Notes: generated by a model not told the origin, from the sequence alone. 8,809 nucleotides of DNA from Marinagarivorans sp. UBA5868 (GCA_002432095.1 DJFQ01000260.1:16696-25504); one strand, 5' to 3'. Shown: positions 1 through 7,529, numbered from the stretch's first letter. Program-made: numbers and translations.

Positions 1-1460
1 TGCGCCCAACGGGCCGTCATGAAGTCCACCGTCTCCACCGCGCGCAGACCGATCACCCAGGCATAACGGCGCGCATCGCCGACCACACCCACCGATTTCA
101 CCGGGATAAACACAGCAAATGCCTGGCTGGTTTTGTGATACCAGTCGGCCTTGTGTAGCTCTTCAATAAAAATCGCGTCCGCTTCGCGCAGCAAATCCGC
201 GTATTCTTTTTTCACTTCTCCAAGGATCCGCACTCCAAGACCCGGACCAGGAAAAGGATGGCGGTACACCATGTCGTAGGGCAGACCCAACTCCAGGCCG
301 ATTTTGCGCACTTCGTCCTTAAAGAGTTCACGCAGGGGCTCCACCAACTTGAACTGCATATCATCCGGCAAACCTCCCACATTATGGTGAGACTTGATGA
401 CATGTGCTTTACCGGTTTTGGCGGCAGCGGATTCGATAACATCTGGATAAATCGTTCCCTGCGCCAGCCATTTCACATCCTTCAGCTTGGCAGCCTCGTC
501 GTCAAAAATCTCGATGAACGTGTTCCCTATGATTTTGCGTTTTTGTTCGGGGTCGGCAATACCGGCAAGCTTATTGAGAAAACGTGATTCGGCATCGGCT
601 CGAATCACTTTCACGCCCATATTTTTAGCGAACATGGCCATAACCTGATCGCCTTCGTTTTTGCGCAACAAGCCATTGTCTACAAATACACAGGTTAATT
701 GTTCGCCGATGGCCCGATGTAAGAGCGCTGCGACCACCGACGAGTCCACTCCACCGGATAACCCTAGTAACACTTTGTCGTGCCCTACCAACTCACGCAC
801 CCTGGTAATGGCGTCGTCCACTATATTCGCCGCGGTCCAGAGCGGCTCGCAATGACATAGATCAAAGAGAAAGTGTTCAAAAATACGCTTGCCCTGCAGA
901 GTGTGCGTCACCTCCGGGTGAAACTGCACACCATACAAGTGACGGTTCGGGTCGGCCATGGCGGCAATCGGGCAAGACGGTGTAGACGCGATGCAAACAA
1001 ATCCTTCGGGCATACGGGTGACCTTGTCACCGTGACTCATCCATACATCCAGCAAACCTTTGCCGTCCGGGGCTACATGGTCCTGAACGTTCTTGAACAG
1101 CTCGTTGGTATGCTCCACCTTGATTTGCGCATAGCCAAACTCCCGCACATGCGAGCCGGAAACCGCGCCGCCCAGCTGCTCCGCCATGGTTTGCATGCCA
1201 TAACAAACGCCGAGTATTGGCAGCCCTAAATCAAACACCACCTGTGGCGCACGTGGCGAGCCCAGTTCGGTCACAGACTCCGGGCCGCCCGCCAGAATGA
1301 TGCCTTTGGGAGCGAACGCGCGAATTTCCTCCTCGCTCATATCAAAAGCGCGGATTTCACAATACACGCCAATTTCCCGCACTCGGCGGGCGATAAGCTG
1401 AGTGTATTGAGAGCCGAAATCGAGAATCAGAATGCGTTGGGCGTGAATATCAATTGCCAT
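1..1460 (-). CDS. guaA: GMP synthase (glutamine-hydrolysing), C-terminus cut by window edge
   Basis: Cytoplasmic enzyme that converts XMP to GMP using ATP and glutamine, the last step of de novo guanine nucleotide synthesis. 486 codons are readable without a stop or frameshift from ATG 1460 to the window edge. About 40 residues are missing if it matches the usual length of about 525. The N-terminal class I glutamine amidotransferase domain (residues 1 to about 200) shows the nucleophile Cys86 in GVCYGMQ and a later FHPE motif with the catalytic His and Glu. The ATP-pyrophosphatase P-loop SGGVDSS lies near residue 235. The C-terminal GMP synthase domain begins with motifs such as HHNVGGLP and HPFPGPGLG. 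An in-frame TAA lies two codons upstream of the ATG, so this is the earliest ATG start. No strong Shine-Dalgarno precedes it. It lies 109 bp downstream of guaB on the same strand. Identity is seen directly in the motifs. Confidence 0.97.
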   Translation of the reverse strand, partial: MAIDIHAQRILILDFGSQYTQLIARRVREIGVYCEIRAFDMSEEEIRAFAPKGIILAGGPESVTELGSPRAPQVVFDLGLPILGVCYGMQTMAEQLGGAVSGSHVREFGYAQIKVEHTNELFKNVQDHVAPDGKGLLDVWMSHGDKVTRMPEGFVCIASTPSCPIAAMADPNRHLYGVQFHPEVTHTLQGKRIFEHFLFDLCHCEPLWTAANIVDDAITRVRELVGHDKVLLGLSGGVDSSVVAALLHRAIGEQLTCVFVDNGLLRKNEGDQVMAMFAKNMGVKVIRADAESRFLNKLAGIADPEQKRKIIGNTFIEIFDDEAAKLKDVKWLAQGTIYPDVIESAAAKTGKAHVIKSHHNVGGLPDDMQFKLVEPLRELFKDEVRKIGLELGLPYDMVYRHPFPGPGLGVRILGEVKKEYADLLREADAIFIEELHKADWYHKTSQAFAVFIPVKSVGVVGDARRYAWVIGLRAVETVDFMTARWA

Positions 1461-1483
1461 GGTTTATTCGTCATTTACAGGGT

Positions 1484-1516
1484 AAAAAACAAGAAAACCC
1501 GCGCAGGCGGGCTTTC
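1484..1516 (-). terminator. Intrinsic terminator between guaB and guaA
   Basis: Read on the minus strand, a 10-bp stem with one G-U pair (arms at 1507-1516 and 1493-1502) encloses the four-base loop CTGC. It is followed by the T-rich tract TTGTTTTTT (1492-1484). The structure starts about 54 bp after the guaB stop and ends 23 bp before the guaA start. It has the full form of a Rho-independent terminator. Because guaA has no clear promoter of its own here, it probably acts as a partial terminator that sets the guaB to guaA ratio. That role is inference. Confidence 0.8.
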
Positions 1517-1569
1517 GCTGAAACATCTTGGGAACGTTTGGATGCGACAACAGCAAACACTGTCGCGGC

Positions 1570-3045
1570 TTAACGACCACCAACGGGATAGTTAGGCGCT
1601 TCCTTGGTGATGCTGACATCGTGGACATGGCTTTCGCCCATACCGGCGCTGGTAACCCGGACAAACTCCGGCTTGCTGCGCATCGTTTCGATATCAACAC
1701 AGCCGGTATAGCCCATCGCAGCCCGCAGCCCTCCCATCAACTGATGGACAATAGCACTCACCGGCCCTTTATAAGGAACACGCCCTTCAATGCCCTCGGG
1801 CACGAGTTTTTCCATACCTTGACTGGAATCCTGGAAGTATCGATCCGACGAACCTTGAGTCTTGCTCATGGCACCGAGCGAACCCATGCCACGATAGGAT
1901 TTGTAGGTTCTGCCTTGATACAGCTCGACCTCGCCGGGCGCCTCTTCCGTGCCCGCAAACATGGAACCCATCATCACCACATGAGCGCCGGCCACGATTG
2001 CTTTGGAAATATCTCCAGAAAAACGCACTCCGCCATCAGCAATCACGGGCACATTAGTTCCCTTAAGCGCACCGGCGACATTGGCGATGGCGGAAATCTG
2101 TGGCACACCGACACCGGTCACTATGCGAGTAGTACAAATGGAACCGGGGCCGATGCCCACCTTCACCGCGTCGGCTCCAGCCTCGACCAACGCCAAAGCC
2201 GCATCACCGGTTGCGATATTGCCGCCAATTACCTGAACCTGGGGATAAAGCTTTTTAATGCGTTTCACCCGGTCCAACACATTTTTGGAATGGCCATGGG
2301 CGGTGTCCACCACCAGCACATCGACACCGGCGGCGACCAGTGCCTCTACACGGTCATCGGTATCCGGGCTGGTGCCCACCGAGGCACCCACACGCAAGCT
2401 GCCGTCGCTATCTTTGGATGCGTTGGGAAACATTTCAGCTTTATTAATATCTTTTACCGTGATCAAACCGCGCAAATCAAAACGGTCGTTCACCACCAAC
2501 ACCTTTTCGATACGATGTTTGTGCAATAACGAGCGAATTTCCGCAGCGCTGGCGCCTTCTTTTACCGTCACCAGTTTTTCTTTGGGCGTCATGATGCTGG
2601 CCACGGTCGCATCCATATTCGGCTCGAATCGCACATCGCGGCCGGTAACGATACCGACCAGATCGCCATTGTGCAGAACCGGAACACCGGAAATTTTGTT
2701 TTGGCGGGTCAGCGCGATCAATTCCTTGATGGTGGCGCTGGCATCAATAGTGATTGGATCCTTAACAACGCCCGCCTCAAACTTTTTAACCGCGCGAACT
2801 TCGCTGGCCTGTTGTTCGATGGACATGCTTTTGTGAATGATGCCGATCCCGCCTTCCTGCGCCAGAGCGATAGCAAGACGCGATTCGGTGACGGTGTCCA
2901 TGGCGGCGGACATCAACGGAATATTCAGCGTGATTGCGCGGGTAAGCTGGGTTTTGAGAGAGACATCTTTAGCAGTAACCGCAGAAAAACCGGGCACTAA
3001 TAAAACGTCATCGAATGTGAGTGCCTCTTGAGCAATTCTCAGCAT
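1570..3045 (-). CDS. guaB: Inosine-5'-monophosphate dehydrogenase
   Basis: Cytoplasmic NAD-dependent enzyme that oxidises IMP to XMP, the first committed step toward GMP. The 491-residue length matches bacterial IMPDH (E. coli 488). The N-terminus has the typical [10 protein letters not shown] start. A tandem CBS (Bateman) regulatory module occupies about residues 95-205, with [10 protein letters not shown] and LITVKDI marking its two halves. The TIM-barrel core carries the catalytic loop with Cys304 in GPGSICTTR, the IMP-binding [11 protein letters not shown] and [11 protein letters not shown] segments, and the Arg402-Tyr403 dyad in SDRYFQ. Start ATG 3045 is preceded by a good Shine-Dalgarno (GAGGTGG, 3059-3053) with a 7-base spacer. 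It is transcribed from a clear promoter at 3090-3118 and is followed by guaA after a terminator. I see nothing missing or broken. Confidence 0.98.
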   Translation of the reverse strand: MLRIAQEALTFDDVLLVPGFSAVTAKDVSLKTQLTRAITLNIPLMSAAMDTVTESRLAIALAQEGGIGIIHKSMSIEQQASEVRAVKKFEAGVVKDPITIDASATIKELIALTRQNKISGVPVLHNGDLVGIVTGRDVRFEPNMDATVASIMTPKEKLVTVKEGASAAEIRSLLHKHRIEKVLVVNDRFDLRGLITVKDINKAEMFPNASKDSDGSLRVGASVGTSPDTDDRVEALVAAGVDVLVVDTAHGHSKNVLDRVKRIKKLYPQVQVIGGNIATGDAALALVEAGADAVKVGIGPGSICTTRIVTGVGVPQISAIANVAGALKGTNVPVIADGGVRFSGDISKAIVAGAHVVMMGSMFAGTEEAPGEVELYQGRTYKSYRGMGSLGAMSKTQGSSDRYFQDSSQGMEKLVPEGIEGRVPYKGPVSAIVHQLMGGLRAAMGYTGCVDIETMRSKPEFVRVTSAGMGESHVHDVSITKEAPNYPVGGR

Positions 3046-3089
3046 GGGGTGTCCACCTCGGGTGTATAGGGGGGCGAGATAAACGGGGC

Positions 3090-3118
3090 ATTATAGGCGC
3101 TCTCGCCACATGGGTAAA
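3090..3118 (-). promoter_or_regulatory. sigma70-type promoter of guaB
   Basis: On the minus strand, a -35-like TTTACC (3118-3113) is followed after 17 bases by a perfect -10 TATAAT (3095-3090). The next bases, GCCCCG, form a GC-rich discriminator. Such discriminators are typical of promoters repressed by ppGpp/DksA, and the E. coli guaB promoter is known to be under stringent and growth-rate control. Predicted transcription start is near 3083, giving a 5' leader of about 38 bases. I see no PurR-type operator (ACGCAAACGTTTGCGT-like) here. Confidence 0.75.
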
Positions 3119-3125
3119 TCGCAAA

Positions 3126-3156
3126 GTCCAGGACGCCTGGCGGCGCTGTGCTGGAC
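3126..3156. repeat. Inverted repeat upstream of the guaB -35
   Basis: GTCCAG (3126-3131) is repeated in inverted form as CTGGAC (3151-3156). Nested in its left half is a tighter inverted repeat, CCAGG-ACG-CCTGG (3128-3140). It sits 7 bp upstream of the guaB -35 box. It could be a protein-binding site for either divergent unit, or a chance GC-rich pairing. No T-tract follows it on either strand, so it is not a terminator. Confidence 0.35.
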
Positions 3157-3223
3157 ACCGTTACAGACAGTGTGAGTCTGCGTACATTCAACCAGTCTTC
3201 GCATTTGTACACTCGGCCTCAGC

Positions 3224-3229
3224 TATAAC
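3224..3229 (+). promoter_or_regulatory. Possible -10 element for egtBD
   Basis: TATAAC matches five of six bases of the sigma70 -10 consensus and lies 75 bp upstream of the egtB GTG. No convincing -35 is present at 16-18 bp spacing. The promoter is therefore either activator-dependent, weak, or placed elsewhere. This is only a candidate. Confidence 0.35.
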
Positions 3230-3303
3230 CGCCCTTTCCATCAAGCGCGCCGTGCAAGTTCCCAATTCGCCTGACGCACGACATTCGACGCGGGATTCAG
3301 AAC

Positions 3304-4605
3304 GTGAGCGAAATAATCAGCCCCATTGCTAACAAAGCGCCATTCACTGGCGATTCAGTACAAACGTCGGATTCCGCAAATTTACAGAAACAATTTTGTC
3401 GCACCCGCGAAACAACAGCCTTGCTGACAAAAAGCCTGAGCGTAGAAGATCAACAGCTCCAGTCCATGCCGGATGCAAGCCCTACAAAATGGCACTTGGC
3501 GCATACATCATGGTTTTTTGACACTTTCATCCTTAAACCGCGAAACGCCAGTGCCGCCCCTGATCACCACTTCGAGTATCTGTTCAACTCCTATTACAAC
3601 CAAGTCGGCAAACAATACAGCCGGCCGCATCGCGGGCTCATTTCCCGCCCGTCGCTTGACGATATCTGGCGCTATCGCCACGCGGTTGAAGAGCGCCTCT
3701 TGGGCCTCTGGGGCACCCTCTCAGCAGGGGAGCTTAGGCTGATCGAGCTTGGCATACACCATGAACAACAGCATCAGGAGTTGATCATTACGGACATCAA
3801 GCACGCGCTGTCTTTTAACCCAGCTTATCCCGCGCTGGTGAAGCCGCTGATCGAAGCTTTGGGCGATGCTCTTCCATTACGTTGGTACGATTTTGCACCC
3901 GGAGAGGCTTGGTTCGGCTGTGGCGACGATGAATTCGCATTCGATAACGAGCGGCCATTGCACCGCGCTTTTTTGCACGGTTTCCGCATTGCCAATCGAC
4001 CCGCAGTAAATGCTGAGTATTTAGCGTTTATTGAAGATGGTGGCTATCGGGATCCGCGCCACTGGCTGTCGGAGGGTTGGAGCTGGGTACAAACAGCACG
4101 TGCGGAAGCACCGCTCTATTGGCAACAGGTCGGCAATCATTGGTTCAACTACACCCTTGCGGGTCTTTTACCCGTGGCACCGTGCGAACCGGTATGCCAT
4201 CTCAATTATTTCGAAGCGAGCGCTTTTGCCAGTTGGGCCGGCAAACGCTTGCCAACGGAATACGAATGGGAACTCGCCGCCCAGACCGCCTTGCCTAACG
4301 GGCATTTCCTCGACGGGCGAGTTTTGCATCCTCGCTGTGCGCCCAACGATACTGCGGGAATGGTCCAGCTGTTCGGCGACGTTTGGGAGTGGACCAGCAG
4401 TGCTTATCTGCCCTACCCCGGATACCAGATCCCAGCCGGTGCAGTGGGTGAATATAACGGTAAATTTATGGTGAATCAGTGGGTCTTGCGGGGCGGCTCC
4501 TGCGCCACGCCACAAGGGCATGTTCGGTCCAGTTATCGAAATTTTTTTCCCGTTACCGCCAGCTGGCAATTCAGTGGAGTGAGGCTCGCCGATGATCTTA
4601 CTTAA
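3304..4605 (+). CDS. egtB: Hercynine oxygenase / ergothioneine biosynthesis protein EgtB
   Basis: Non-haem iron sulfoxide synthase that couples hercynine, O2 and a thiol donor to form the C-S bond of the ergothioneine precursor sulfoxide. It has 433 residues. The N-terminal DinB-like four-helix domain (about 25-180) carries likely iron ligands His67 (in LAHTSW) and His153/His157 (in HHEQQHQE). The C-terminal formylglycine-generating-enzyme/sulfatase-modifying fold (about 195-430) has WAGKRLPTEYEWE, GDVWEWT, VLRGGSC and a terminal FSGVRLA. There is no C-terminal methyltransferase domain, which argues against the ovothiol enzyme OvoA. A Tyr98-Tyr99 pair lies in the NSYYNQVG loop, as I recall for the cysteine-using Chloracidobacterium EgtB. 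GTG 3304 is the first standard start after an in-frame stop at 3226. Its Shine-Dalgarno (GGGA, 3292-3295) is weak. The last 14 bp overlap egtD. Family is certain; the thiol donor is inferred. Confidence 0.95.
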   Translation: MSEIISPIANKAPFTGDSVQTSDSANLQKQFCRTRETTALLTKSLSVEDQQLQSMPDASPTKWHLAHTSWFFDTFILKPRNASAAPDHHFEYLFNSYYNQVGKQYSRPHRGLISRPSLDDIWRYRHAVEERLLGLWGTLSAGELRLIELGIHHEQQHQELIITDIKHALSFNPAYPALVKPLIEALGDALPLRWYDFAPGEAWFGCGDDEFAFDNERPLHRAFLHGFRIANRPAVNAEYLAFIEDGGYRDPRHWLSEGWSWVQTARAEAPLYWQQVGNHWFNYTLAGLLPVAPCEPVCHLNYFEASAFASWAGKRLPTEYEWELAAQTALPNGHFLDGRVLHPRCAPNDTAGMVQLFGDVWEWTSSAYLPYPGYQIPAGAVGEYNGKFMVNQWVLRGGSCATPQGHVRSSYRNFFPVTASWQFSGVRLADDLT

Positions 4606-5569
4606 ATCCCAATCTCAAACCTCTGTTCCCTTCGAGCAATATCCCACTTTTATGCTGGATGTTATCGAGGGATTAGCAAAAAGCCAGAAGGAAATACCGT
4701 GCAAATATTTTTACGATGAACGCGGTTCGATGCTGTTCACTGAGATATGCCAAACCGCAGAGTACTACATCACTCGTACGGAATTGCAGCTACTGGAGCA
4801 GATCCTGCCGGAGGTTTCAGCGCGCATCGGCGGCAACGCTACGGTGGTGGAGTACGGGTCTGGCGAAGGGCGAAAGATCCGCGATCTGCTGCGCGCTCTG
4901 CAGGAACCCCGGGCCTATATTCCAGTGGATATTTCCGCGGAAATTCTCTTTGATTCATCGCGAAGACTTAAGCGCGAGTTTCCAGGTTTGGCCATACATC
5001 CTTTAGTCGCGGACTACACCGCTCCCATCGCTCTCCCCGAACTTCCTTCAGATGGCCAAAGCGGTCGGCAAGTGGTGTTTTTCCCCGGCTCCACTATTTC
5101 CAACTTCAACCCGGCAGAAGCGAACCGATTCCTGCGGAATATCCGCGGATTTTTACGTCCGGGCGATGTCTTTCTGCTAGGTGTCGATCTCATTAAATCG
5201 CCTAACCGCCTGCACCAAGCCTATAACGATTACGATGGGGTGACGGCGGATTTCAATCTCAATTTATTGCGTCGAATCAACCGGGAATTGGGAGCGAACT
5301 TTAAGCTGCACCAATTTGAACACTACGCATTTTTTAATCCGCGTTATTCACGCATTGAAATGCATTTGTTAAGCCTCACTGATCAAGTGGTGACCATCGG
5401 CCAGCATCAGTTTTCCTTTCGAGAAGGTGAAACCATCCACACCGAGAACTCCTATAAATACTCAGTCGACGGTGTTGTGCGCCTAGGACACGAATGCGGT
5501 TTCCGCCACGAACAAGTTTGGACCGATACTGAAAAGCTGTTCAGCGTGCATTATCTGTCGGCCAAATAA
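4592..5569 (+). CDS. egtD: L-histidine N-alpha-methyltransferase EgtD
   Basis: SAM-dependent enzyme that trimethylates the alpha-amino group of histidine to give hercynine, the substrate of EgtB. Its 325 residues match the family (about 320). Visible landmarks are the N-terminal KYFYDERGS and EYYITRTE segments (38-66), a SAM-binding motif EYGSGEGRK (88-95), PVDIS (111-115) where the acidic residue should bind SAM ribose, and FPGSTISNF (164-172) with Asn171, which likely corresponds to the histidine-binding Asn of mycobacterial EgtD. The C-terminal TENSYKY (284-290) carries Glu285 and Ser287, fitting the substrate-binding Glu-x-Ser pair. The start ATG lies inside the egtB end (14-bp overlap) and has purine-rich GGAG and GAGG elements at 4576-4584, so translation is probably coupled. 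Biosynthetic order is opposite to gene order. The gene is followed by a strong terminator. Confidence 0.96.
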   Translation: MILLKSQSQTSVPFEQYPTFMLDVIEGLAKSQKEIPCKYFYDERGSMLFTEICQTAEYYITRTELQLLEQILPEVSARIGGNATVVEYGSGEGRKIRDLLRALQEPRAYIPVDISAEILFDSSRRLKREFPGLAIHPLVADYTAPIALPELPSDGQSGRQVVFFPGSTISNFNPAEANRFLRNIRGFLRPGDVFLLGVDLIKSPNRLHQAYNDYDGVTADFNLNLLRRINRELGANFKLHQFEHYAFFNPRYSRIEMHLLSLTDQVVTIGQHQFSFREGETIHTENSYKYSVDGVVRLGHECGFRHEQVWTDTEKLFSVHYLSAK

Positions 5570-5600
5570 AAAAGGTTTTTTTAGAATTTGTTTGGAGAGA

Positions 5601-5627
5601 CGCCGGGCTATTGCCCGGCGTTTTTTT
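5601..5627 (+). terminator. Rho-independent terminator of the egtBD operon
   Basis: A perfect 8-bp stem, CGCCGGGC (5601-5608) with GCCCGGCG (5613-5620), encloses the loop TATT and is followed by seven T (5621-5627). It begins 31 bp after the egtD stop. Its T-tract overlaps the stop codon of the convergent acyl-CoA dehydrogenase gene. On the minus strand the hairpin lacks a T-tract (it is followed by GTCTCTCC), so it is a strong terminator only in the plus direction. Confidence 0.92.
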
Positions 5628-7404
5628 AGAACTGCTCAACGTCCATCGCCAGCAAATTGCCGGCACCGGAATGCATGGAGGCAAAATGTACCCGCGTACG
5701 CGGCAAAATGCGGGCGAAATAGAACTCCGCTGTTTTAATCTTCGCTTCGAAAAAGGTTTTTTCCGATGTGCCCTCAGCGATTTTTTCATGGGCTTTGGCG
5801 GCGGCCCGCGCCCAGAAATACCCTAAGGCGATATAACCGGAGTACATCAAATAATCCACCGCCGCCGCGCCGACTTCTTCAGGATTTTCCATCGCTTTGA
5901 GTCCGATGTGCATCGTGAGATCACCCCACTCCTTGTTGTGCTGGGCCAATGCATCGACAAGCACCTTCAGATCGGCGTTTTCCGCGTTTGCCTTACAGAA
6001 TTTGTGAATCAACTTGGTAAAACGGCGCAGAGTTTCGCCTTGCGTCATCAACACTTTGCGCCCTAACAGATCGAGTGCCTGAATCCCGGTGGTTCCTTCG
6101 TACAGCATGGCGATACGGGCATCACGGACGTTTTGTTCCACTCCCCATTCGCGGATGTAACCGTGGCCACCAAAACACTGCATTGCATGGTTGGCGCATT
6201 CAAAACCGAGCTCGGTCATAAACGCTTTGGCGATTGGCGTGAGAAACGCGAGAAGATCGGCAGCTTCTTTTTTTGCTTCCTCGTCCGTGCCGTGATCTTC
6301 AATATCCAGTTGCATCGCGGTGAAATACGCGAGCATACGACTGCCTTCGGTAATGGCTTTTTGCGTCAACAACATCCGGCGTACGTCGGGATGCACAATG
6401 ATAGGATCGGCGGGACCGCCAGGATTTTTCGGCCCGGATAGCGCGCGCATCTGCAAACGGTCTTTGGCGTATGCAAGAGACTGCTGATAACCGAATTCTG
6501 CGTGGCAAAGCCCCTGGACCGCGGTGCCAAGACGCGCACGGTTCATAAACGTAAACATAGCGTTGAGACCGCGATTGGCTTGTCCCAGCAAAAAGCCTTT
6601 GGCTCCATCGAAATTCAACACGCAGGTGGCATTGCCGTGAATGCCCATTTTGTGTTCCAGGGATCCGCAAAAAACTTGGTTACGTGTTCCATCGGGAAGG
6701 AATTTAGGCACGATAAACAAGGAAATCCCTTTAGTGCCTTCCGGCGCATCCGGCAGGCGCGCCAATACGATGTGAACGATGTTGTCCGCCAAATCATGTT
6801 CGCCTGCCGATATGAAAATTTTGGTTCCGCTGATCGAATAACTGCCGTCAGCAGCCGGGTCGGCTTTCGTTTTGAGCATGCCAAGGTCGGTGCCGCAGTG
6901 CGCTTCGGTCAGACACATGGTGCCAGTCCACACACCTTCCACCAGCTTGGCCAAATAGGTTTGCCGCTGCTCGTCCGTACCATGCTGTGCGAGTGTACGC
7001 ATGGCGCCGTGGGAAAGCCCTGGGTACATGCCCCAAGCCCAATTGGCAGTGCCGACGCTTTCGTTCATCAAAGAACCGAGAGATTCCGGCAGGCCCTGGC
7101 CACCATGAGCGGCGTCGTTGCACATGGAGGGCCAGCCCGCGGCAACAAATTGCTGGTAGGCGTCGCGAAATCCGGTAGGTGTTTTCACTTCGTGTCCATT
7201 CAACTGGCAACCTTCGCGGTCGCCCACTGCATTTAGTGGCGCCAGAACGTTCTCACAGAACTTGGCCAGCTCTTCCACAATGGCGTTCACTACATCGGCA
7301 CCGGTTTCTGCAAACTCCGGGATAGCCCGGCAATGTCCTTCGTAATCGAACAAGTCGAACAGAACAAACTGCATGTCCCGTACCGGAAGTTTGATGTCCG
7401 CCAT
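5626..7404 (-). CDS. FAD-dependent acyl-CoA dehydrogenase, DmdC-like 590-residue class
   Basis: Flavoenzyme introducing a trans-2 double bond into an acyl-CoA thioester, passing electrons to electron-transfer flavoprotein. Of its 592 residues, the N-terminal extension (1 to about 40) and helical domain are followed by the beta domain with WTGTMCLTEAHCGTDLG (159-175) and SGTKIFISAGEHD (192-204). The C-terminal helical domain has ANHAMQCFGGHGYIREW (404-420) and the catalytic base, probably Glu436, in MLYEGTTGIQ. A further C-terminal tail (about 450-592) is typical of this long class and absent from 380-residue dehydrogenases. DmdC (3-methylmercaptopropionyl-CoA dehydrogenase) and Pseudomonas PA0506-type fatty acyl-CoA enzymes share this architecture, so substrate cannot be assigned. 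ATG 7404 has a good Shine-Dalgarno (GAGAGGA, 7-base spacer). It is convergent with egtD; there is no functional partner beside it. Confidence 0.93.
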   Translation of the reverse strand: MADIKLPVRDMQFVLFDLFDYEGHCRAIPEFAETGADVVNAIVEELAKFCENVLAPLNAVGDREGCQLNGHEVKTPTGFRDAYQQFVAAGWPSMCNDAAHGGQGLPESLGSLMNESVGTANWAWGMYPGLSHGAMRTLAQHGTDEQRQTYLAKLVEGVWTGTMCLTEAHCGTDLGMLKTKADPAADGSYSISGTKIFISAGEHDLADNIVHIVLARLPDAPEGTKGISLFIVPKFLPDGTRNQVFCGSLEHKMGIHGNATCVLNFDGAKGFLLGQANRGLNAMFTFMNRARLGTAVQGLCHAEFGYQQSLAYAKDRLQMRALSGPKNPGGPADPIIVHPDVRRMLLTQKAITEGSRMLAYFTAMQLDIEDHGTDEEAKKEAADLLAFLTPIAKAFMTELGFECANHAMQCFGGHGYIREWGVEQNVRDARIAMLYEGTTGIQALDLLGRKVLMTQGETLRRFTKLIHKFCKANAENADLKVLVDALAQHNKEWGDLTMHIGLKAMENPEEVGAAAVDYLMYSGYIALGYFWARAAAKAHEKIAEGTSEKTFFEAKIKTAEFYFARILPRTRVHFASMHSGAGNLLAMDVEQF

Positions 7405-7478
7405 AAGCTAATCCTCTCAATCAGTTTTGAATATGTTTCCTTGGCAGGGGGCGGTCGCAACGCGCTCCCGGGTATTCA

Positions 7479-7518
7479 GCAGTGCACTGCCGACGGATTC
7501 AGTATAGCCGCGCGCGGC
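7479..7518 (-). promoter_or_regulatory. Candidate promoter/operator of the acyl-CoA dehydrogenase gene
   Basis: The 125-bp gap before the dehydrogenase gene contains, on the minus strand, a -10-like TATACT (7506-7501). It is flanked on the upstream side by the perfect palindrome GCCGCGCGCGGC (7507-7518) and on the downstream side, about where transcription would start, by the perfect palindrome GCAGTGCACTGC (7479-7490). No good -35 exists at normal spacing (TTGATC lies 21 bp away). The arrangement fits a regulated promoter with an operator over the start site; the regulator is unknown. No T-tract follows either palindrome, so they do not form a normal terminator for the upstream genes. Confidence 0.45.
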
Positions 7519-7529
7519 ACCATCATGGA

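Larger units (their letters stand above)
3046..3303. other. Divergent intergenic region between guaB and egtB
   Basis: This 258-bp non-coding stretch drives guaB leftward and egtBD rightward. It holds the guaB promoter and leader (3046-3118), an inverted repeat (3126-3156), a shorter inverted repeat with CAGAC/GTCTG arms (3164-3168 and 3176-3180), and a weak -10-like element for egtB (3224-3229). Open frames through it have no protein-like composition and overlap the promoter, so I do not call a gene. Confidence 0.7.

Noticed and set aside
258..1229. Plus-strand open frames opposite guaA
   Set aside because: guaA reads without interruption on the other strand with all motifs in place; these frames have no protein-like features.
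1528..2529. Long open frame of about 333 codons on the plus strand across guaB
   Set aside because: It is exactly antisense to well-conserved guaB codons, has a His/Gly-rich composition typical of antisense shadow frames and lacks a ribosome site.
3021..3332. Open frame of about 103 codons across the guaB/egtB gap
   Set aside because: It runs antisense over the guaB promoter and start and into egtB; it has no ribosome site or recognisable composition.
3304..4605. OvoA (ovothiol synthase) as an alternative to EgtB
   Set aside because: OvoA carries a third, methyltransferase domain (about 700 residues in total). This protein stops after the sulfatase-modifying domain and has egtD next to it.
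6502..7236. Open frame of about 244 codons on the plus strand antisense to the acyl-CoA dehydrogenase
   Set aside because: It is a shadow of a GC-rich coding region, with no family resemblance and no start signals.
7507..7518. GCCGCGCGCGGC palindrome as terminator for the HAD/membrane-protein unit
   Set aside because: It lacks a loop and a T-tract on the minus strand and is followed directly by the -10-like TATACT.
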